A stretch of 52,504 nt of DNA from Psychrobacter sp. 72-O-c. Lineage in GTDB: Bacteria > Pseudomonadota > Gammaproteobacteria > Pseudomonadales > Moraxellaceae. The stretch covers positions 1 through 52,504 of the forward strand of contig NZ_CAJHBI010000024.1 in NCBI RefSeq assembly GCF_904846605.1. The letters run 5' to 3'. Below the pieces are notes generated by a model, which saw nothing but the letters and a program-made list of their open reading frames with translations, was not told where the DNA came from and made no database searches. Position numbers and translations under genes: made by a program. Shown in pieces: positions 48,193 through 52,504 of this stretch (positions are counted from its first letter, which is position 1; each line of letters starts with the position of its first letter).

Positions 48193-48602
48193 CCATCAAA
48201 AATCAATAAACAATGTTGATAATAGGTGGTGTTGTCTTAAGAAAAGACTTGTTGGAGAAGATAGTTTCTAATAATCCTCAATAATATCTTGAAAAATAAG
48301 ACAATATCACCATTTAACGCATAACGATTGACAAATTTATAGAAGTTATAGGTTTATATCGTTAGCTGCTTATTGTAACTGCTCAGGCTTAGCTGTATTG
48401 CTAGTCAATATTAGCGTATACTTAATGCATATATATTGAACGTTGTAAAGTAAAAATGCCTATAAGTGGTTGAAATTGCAACAACATATCTTTATAATAC
48501 ACTGTCCTAAAAATGGGTACCCCAAAAATCTACGTATAACGTTAGATGGCTGGTGGATTAGCCCATTTTTTTGTTTTATACCAAACGGGAGAAGCATGCC
48601 TT
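48193..48602. other. Intergenic region upstream of the str cluster
   Basis: These 410 bases follow the EcsC-family gene and hold the rpsL promoter (listed separately). A weak GTCTT-AAGAA-AAGAC hairpin at 48234-48248 has no T tail. No small gene was recognised. Confidence 0.45.
48470..48498 (+). promoter_or_regulatory. rpsL promoter
   Basis: TTGAAA (48470-48475), a 17-base spacer and a perfect TATAAT (48493-48498) form a strong sigma-70 promoter about 105 bases ahead of rpsL. Confidence 0.8.
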
Positions 48603-48977
48603 ATGGCAACAACTAACCAATTGATTCGTAAGGGTCGCAAAACAATCAAGGAAAAGTCAAAAGTTCCTGCGTTGCAAGCGTGCCCACAACGTCGCGGTGT
48701 ATGTACTCGTGTATATACTACCACGCCCAAAAAACCTAACTCTGCCATGCGTAAAGTATGTCGTGTACGTTTGACTTCAGGCTATGAAGTATCAAGCTAC
48801 ATCGGCGGCGAAGGTCATAACTTACAAGAGCACAGTGTTGTTCTTATCCGCGGTGGTCGTGTAAAAGATCTACCAGGTGTACGTTATCACACTGTTCGCG
48901 GTGCACTAGATTGCGCTGGCGTAAAAGACCGTAAGCAAGGTCGCTCTAAATATGGTGCGAAGAAACCTAAAGTTTAA
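48603..48977 (+). CDS. rpsL: 30S ribosomal protein S12
   Basis: This 124-residue protein is a decoding-centre component. [13 protein letters not shown] at the start, [19 protein letters not shown] and [17 protein letters not shown] are invariant S12 segments. The lysines whose change gives streptomycin resistance (the 43 region and K88) are wild type, so a sensitive allele is expected. I use the ATG at 48603 with GGGAG upstream; the frame is open 19 codons further, but that part is leader. The gap to rpsG is 215 bases. Confidence 0.97.
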   Translation: MATTNQLIRKGRKTIKEKSKVPALQACPQRRGVCTRVYTTTPKKPNSAMRKVCRVRLTSGYEVSSYIGGEGHNLQEHSVVLIRGGRVKDLPGVRYHTVRGALDCAGVKDRKQGRSKYGAKKPKV

Positions 48978-49192
48978 TATTAGCAATAATATTAACTTAG
49001 TGTCTATTTGTACTACCTATTAACTGTGCATGGGTTTGATGTTAGCGGTTTGAGCATTTTATTTAATTAAACTGCCGCCATAACACACCACCATGCAGTA
49101 AGGCTGACTGATAACTTTTACTCGCTCATAATATATTGATGCCAGTATGAGATTATGAATGTCAGACTCTCCTGAAGATAAGGAAATTTATT

Positions 49193-49666
49193 ATGCCAAG
49201 ACGTCGCGTCGTAGCTACCCGTGAGATCCTACCGGATCCTAAGTTTGGTAGCCAAGTCATCGCCAAATTCATTAACCACATAATGAGTGATGGTAAAAAA
49301 TCTACTGCTGAGCGTATCGTTTACGGTGCTCTTGAGACCGTAAGCCAAAAGCGTAACATCGAAGATCCAGTAACTTTTTTCGAAGAAGTGCTCGAAAATG
49401 TTCGCCCAATGGTAGAAGTAAAAGCTCGCCGCGTCGGTGGTGCTACCTATCAAGTACCAATGGAAGTACGCCCCTCCCGTCGTACTGCATTGGCTATGCG
49501 TTGGTTGGCTGAAGCCGCTGCTAAGCGTTCTGAGAAATCAATGGCTCTACGTCTTGCAGGCGAATTGAGTGATGCATCAGAAGGCAAAGGTAATGCTATG
49601 AAAAAGCGTGATGAAGTTCACCGCATGGCAGATGCTAACAAAGCATTCTCACATTACCGCTTCTAA
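49193..49666 (+). CDS. rpsG: 30S ribosomal protein S7
   Basis: This 157-residue protein binds the 3' major domain of 16S rRNA and starts assembly of the small-subunit head. Conserved parts are [59 protein letters not shown] and MAEANKAF-like [13 protein letters not shown]. In E. coli S7 represses its own operon from the rpsL-rpsG gap; here a small TTAATATT/AATATTAA dyad lies after the rpsL stop, but no clear S7 target is seen. AAGGAAA precedes the ATG. Confidence 0.97.
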   Translation: MPRRRVVATREILPDPKFGSQVIAKFINHIMSDGKKSTAERIVYGALETVSQKRNIEDPVTFFEEVLENVRPMVEVKARRVGGATYQVPMEVRPSRRTALAMRWLAEAAAKRSEKSMALRLAGELSDASEGKGNAMKKRDEVHRMADANKAFSHYRF

Positions 49667-50013
49667 GGTCGCTTAAGACTTTAAGCCTTGGTCAATCAGA
49701 CACAATTAGTTGTGGATTTGGTTGACCGGCGCCCATTTGAAATTTATAACTATATTGTTTATTTATTCTATTGGTTGCCGCCATCGTTAATTTAGCTACT
49801 GAGTGACTTATGTCATCAACCAGCTGAGATGGCGGACATCTATCATGATGATTTTGTCTTAAATCCAATGCCACTATATTCTTAGTATTTACTCTTTTTT
49901 GTCCGTATTAGGTTCATTAATCAGTAAGATGCCAAAGCCGATTGCTTTTGCAGGATATAATGTAGAGACCCCAAAAACATTAATACATAAACGACTTTCC
50001 TTAGGAAAACACT
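49667..50013. other. rpsG-fusA spacer
   Basis: This 347-base gap contains a nested hairpin (listed separately) and a TATAAT at 49955-49960 that may mark a fusA promoter, though no good -35 is visible 16-18 bases upstream. No gene was recognised. Confidence 0.45.
49690..49727 (+). promoter_or_regulatory. Nested hairpin after rpsG
   Basis: GGTCAA (49690-49695) pairs with TTGACC (49722-49727), and inside it CACAA (49701-49705) pairs with TTGTG (49710-49714) around TTAG. There is no T tract, so it is not a standard terminator; it could be an RNA processing or autoregulation element. Confidence 0.4.
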
Positions 50014-52140
50014 ATGGCTCGTATAACCCCCCTAAAGCGCTATCGCAATATTGGTATCTCCGCGCACATTGATGCTGGTAAGACGACTACTACTGAGCGT
50101 GTTTTGTTCTATACCGGTGTCAGTCACAAAATTGGCGAAGTACATGATGGCGCAGCCACCATGGACTGGATGGAGCAAGAACAAGAGCGCGGTATTACCA
50201 TTACGTCAGCGGCAACTACCTGCTTTTGGTCAGGTATGGCTAAGCAGTTTGATGAACATCGTATCAATATCATTGACACCCCAGGTCACGTTGACTTCAC
50301 GATTGAAGTTGAACGCTCTATGCGGGTACTTGATGGTGCGTGCATGGTTTACTGTGCAGTAGGTGGTGTACAGCCACAGTCTGAGACCGTATGGCGTCAG
50401 GCAAACAAATATAAAGTACCGCGTCTTGCCTTCGTGAACAAAATGGATCGCGTTGGTGCTGATTTTTATCGCGTTATTGAACAAATCAAAACCCGTCTAG
50501 GCGGCAAGCCAGTACCTTTGGTTATCCCAATTGGTAAAGAAGATGATTTCGAAGGCGTGGTTGATTTAGTCACTATGAAAGCTCTTTATTGGGACGAAGC
50601 GTCTCAAGGTATGGAATACGAAGAGCGTGAAATTCCAGCTGAACTTCAAGAAAAAGCGGAAGAGTATCGCGAATATCTCGTAGAAAATGCTGCGGAAGCA
50701 TCAGAAGAGCTTATGAACTTGTACTTAGACAATGGTGAGTTGTCTATAGAGCAAATTAATGGCGCTATTCGTCAGTTGACTATTGCTAACGAAATCATTC
50801 CGCTACTTTGTGGTACTGCCTTCAAAAACAAAGGCGTACAGAAGATGTTGGATGCGGTTATTCAATATCTACCAGCGCCAATAGACGTACCTGCTATTAA
50901 AGGTATTCTTAACGATAAAGAAGAAAGCGAAGGCTTCCGTGAAGCTTCAGATGACACACCTTTCTCAGCACTTGCTTTTAAAATTATGAATGATAAGTTC
51001 GTCGGTAACTTAACCTTCGTTCGTGTTTATTCAGGTGTTCTAAAGCAAGGCAGCAGCGTTTATAATCCCGTTAAAATGAAACGTGAGCGCGTTGGTCGTA
51101 TCGTTCAGATGATGGCGAACACTCAAGAAGAGCTTTCAGAAATTCGTACCGGTGATATCGCCGCTTTAGTCGGCATGAAAGATGTGACGACTGGTGACAC
51201 ACTATGCGACGAAAGCAACGTAATCACCCTTGAGCGTATGGAATTCCCAGATCCAGTTATTAGTCTAGCGGTTGAACCTAAGACCAAAGCTGACCAAGAA
51301 AGAATGTCAATTGCTTTAGGTCGTTTAGCGAAAGAAGATCCATCGTTCCGTGTGCATACTGACGAAGAATCTGGCCAGACTATCATCAGTGGTATGGGTG
51401 AGCTGCATTTAGAAATTCTTGTTGACCGTATGAAGCGTGAATTTGGTGTTGAAGCCAACATTGGTGCCCCACAGGTTGCTTATCGCGAAACGATTCGTGA
51501 GACTGTCCAACAAGAAGGCAAATTCGTACGTCAAACCGGTGGTCGTGGTAAATTCGGTCATGTTTGGCTACGTCTTGAACCTATGGATCCAGCAGGCGAA
51601 GTGTTATATGAATTCGCTGAAGAAGTGGTTGGTGGTACGGTACCAAAAGAATTCCATAGTGCGGTTGATAAAGGAATTCAAGAGCGCATGAAAAACGGCG
51701 TCCTAGCTGGCTATCCAATCGTTGGCGTAAAAGCCACCTTATATGATGGTTCTTATCATGACGTTGACTCGGATGAGTTGTCATTTAAGATGGCTGGTTC
51801 TATCGCTTTCAGAAAAGGCTTCTTAGCTGCTAATCCAGCACTACTTGAGCCAGTCATGAAAGTTGAAGTTGAAACCCCTGAAGATTACATGGGCGATATC
51901 ATGGGCGATCTAAACCGCCGTCGTGGTATGGTTCAAGGTATGGAAGATCTGCCTGGTGGTACTAAGCATATCCGCGCTGAAGTACCATTAGCAGAAATGT
52001 TTGGCTATGCTACTCAGATGCGCTCAATGTCACAAGGCCGTGCAACCTACTCAATGGAATTCCAAAAGTACGCTGAAATTCCAAAATCAGTTGCTGCTGA
52101 AATCATCTCTAAGTTCAACACTAAAGATGGCGACGAATAA
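50014..52140 (+). CDS. fusA: Elongation factor G
   Basis: This 708-residue GTPase drives ribosomal translocation and, with RRF, ribosome recycling. The G1 loop AHIDAGKT is at residues 17-24. [12 protein letters not shown] (switch I), DTPGHVDF (G3) and NKMDR (G4) follow. Domains II-V run to the end, with [14 protein letters not shown] in domain III and [14 protein letters not shown] in domain IV. Length is normal (about 700). AGGAAAAC precedes the ATG. The position between rpsG and tuf is the standard str order. Confidence 0.97.
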   Translation: MARITPLKRYRNIGISAHIDAGKTTTTERVLFYTGVSHKIGEVHDGAATMDWMEQEQERGITITSAATTCFWSGMAKQFDEHRINIIDTPGHVDFTIEVERSMRVLDGACMVYCAVGGVQPQSETVWRQANKYKVPRLAFVNKMDRVGADFYRVIEQIKTRLGGKPVPLVIPIGKEDDFEGVVDLVTMKALYWDEASQGMEYEEREIPAELQEKAEEYREYLVENAAEASEELMNLYLDNGELSIEQINGAIRQLTIANEIIPLLCGTAFKNKGVQKMLDAVIQYLPAPIDVPAIKGILNDKEESEGFREASDDTPFSALAFKIMNDKFVGNLTFVRVYSGVLKQGSSVYNPVKMKRERVGRIVQMMANTQEELSEIRTGDIAALVGMKDVTTGDTLCDESNVITLERMEFPDPVISLAVEPKTKADQERMSIALGRLAKEDPSFRVHTDEESGQTIISGMGELHLEILVDRMKREFGVEANIGAPQVAYRETIRETVQQEGKFVRQTGGRGKFGHVWLRLEPMDPAGEVLYEFAEEVVGGTVPKEFHSAVDKGIQERMKNGVLAGYPIVGVKATLYDGSYHDVDSDELSFKMAGSIAFRKGFLAANPALLEPVMKVEVETPEDYMGDIMGDLNRRRGMVQGMEDLPGGTKHIRAEVPLAEMFGYATQMRSMSQGRATYSMEFQKYAEIPKSVAAEIISKFNTKDGDE

Positions 52141-52197
52141 TTAAAAGCCAATTAATTATGGCAATATAGAGTATATCTTTGTATTGTCATTTGAGAA

Positions 52198-52236
52198 TAC
52201 GGCAATAACTTGTTAAAAGACTTGTTATTGGCCGTA
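52198..52236 (+). promoter_or_regulatory. Long hairpin between fusA and tuf
   Basis: TACGGCAATAAC (52198-52209) pairs with GTTATTGGCCGTA (52224-52236) with one bulged G, followed by ATTTTC. It resembles a weak terminator or attenuator after fusA, and its 3' arm overlaps the tuf -35 box, so the two functions may interact. Confidence 0.45.
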
Positions 52237-52249
52237 ATTTTCTTATAAT
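52222..52249 (+). promoter_or_regulatory. Candidate tuf promoter
   Basis: TTGTTA (52222-52227), a 16-base spacer and TATAAT (52244-52249) lie about 130 bases ahead of tuf. This would allow EF-Tu to be made in excess over EF-G. Confidence 0.6.
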
Positions 52250-52378
52250 ATCTGCACACTGCATGTGCACCCTTTTAACAACTGTCTTAATGTGGTCAGT
52301 ATTGGCTTAATATTTGTATAAATACTAAAAGTATTAACGCTGATTAAGCGCTGAACCCCAAATAAAGAGGAATAACTC

Positions 52379-52504
52379 ATGGCAAAGGCCAAGTTTGAAC
52401 GCAACAAGCCACACGTCAACGTCGGTACTATTGGACACGTTGACCATGGTAAAACCACCCTTACTGCTGCTATCGCAACAGTAGCCGCTAAAACCTCAGG
52501 TGGC
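52379..52504 (+). CDS. tuf: Elongation factor Tu, N-terminal 42 codons (cut by window edge)
   Basis: The frame opens [20 protein letters not shown] and continues [22 protein letters not shown] to the window end. This is EF-Tu with its G1 loop GHVDHGKT at residues 19-26. EF-Tu carries aminoacyl-tRNA to the ribosome. GAGGAATAACTC precedes the ATG. A second tuf copy may exist elsewhere, as is common in Proteobacteria. Confidence 0.97.
   Translation, partial: MAKAKFERNKPHVNVGTIGHVDHGKTTLTAAIATVAAKTSGG

Noticed and set aside
48546..48602. N-terminal extension of S12 from 48546
   Set aside because: Family length and the GGGAG site before 48603 support the internal ATG; the extra 19 codons read through the leader.

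Overview
The window is a continuous stretch of a moderately AT-rich gammaproteobacterial chromosome. Protein sequences and gene order point to the Moraxellaceae, most likely Psychrobacter. The signs are the ibaG-murA-hisG-hisD-hisC run familiar from Acinetobacter relatives, a rpsL-rpsG-fusA-tuf str cluster with wide gaps, a fadB-fadA pair, and many Ser/Asn/Asp-rich insertions in housekeeping enzymes. The genus assignment is inference from sequence familiarity, not from a search. I see no rRNA, tRNA, CRISPR array or prophage.

Layout. 1-126: 5' end of an IS630-type transposase gene and the IS end. 171-6728: trigger factor, RdgB, Fe-SOD, an orphan very acidic protein, a DUF72 protein and farnesyl diphosphate synthase. 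7356-10835: fatty acid beta-oxidation (fadB, fadA). 11098-18092: an isochorismatase-like hydrolase, phosphatidylserine decarboxylase, Dtd, the PhoB/PhoR phosphate two-component system behind a recognisable Pho box, an M23 peptidase, an ExoX-type exonuclease and an alpha/beta hydrolase. 18198-20822: the least ordinary part, a radical SAM gene carried between two diverged copies of the same noncoding sequence, followed by a LOG-family gene. 20962-25248: an uncharacterised FAD oxidoreductase, a small lipoprotein, YceI and a zinc-independent L31. 25395-28894: a nicotinamide-to-NAD salvage operon (NadM-Nudix, NadV) ending in an overlapping SGNH hydrolase gene. 29029-38283: an alpha/beta hydrolase, NfuA, MetY, an adenosine-kinase-like PfkB protein, RsmI/YraN/DolP (an arrangement shared with enterobacteria), a secreted esterase and IbaG. 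38393-43274: MurA and histidine biosynthesis, ending in a truncated DUF523 gene. 43509-46469: fabB-pabB. 47047-48192: an EcsC-family protein. 48603 to the end: rpsL, rpsG, fusA and the start of tuf.

How the genes work together. Most are core metabolism or translation genes in short transcription units closed by clear intrinsic terminators. Functional pairs are FadB with FadA (the two-subunit beta-oxidation complex), PhoB with PhoR, NadV with NadM-Nudix (nicotinamide to NMN to NAD), HisG/HisD/HisC (parts of histidine synthesis), and S12/S7/EF-G/EF-Tu. The best candidates for undescribed biology are the repeat-flanked radical SAM cassette, a cloverleaf-like noncoding segment at 24722-24816, a perfect palindrome ahead of the isochorismatase-like gene, and a hexanucleotide tract that sets the tail length of L31. 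No known defence or mobile system beyond the IS end could be supported.
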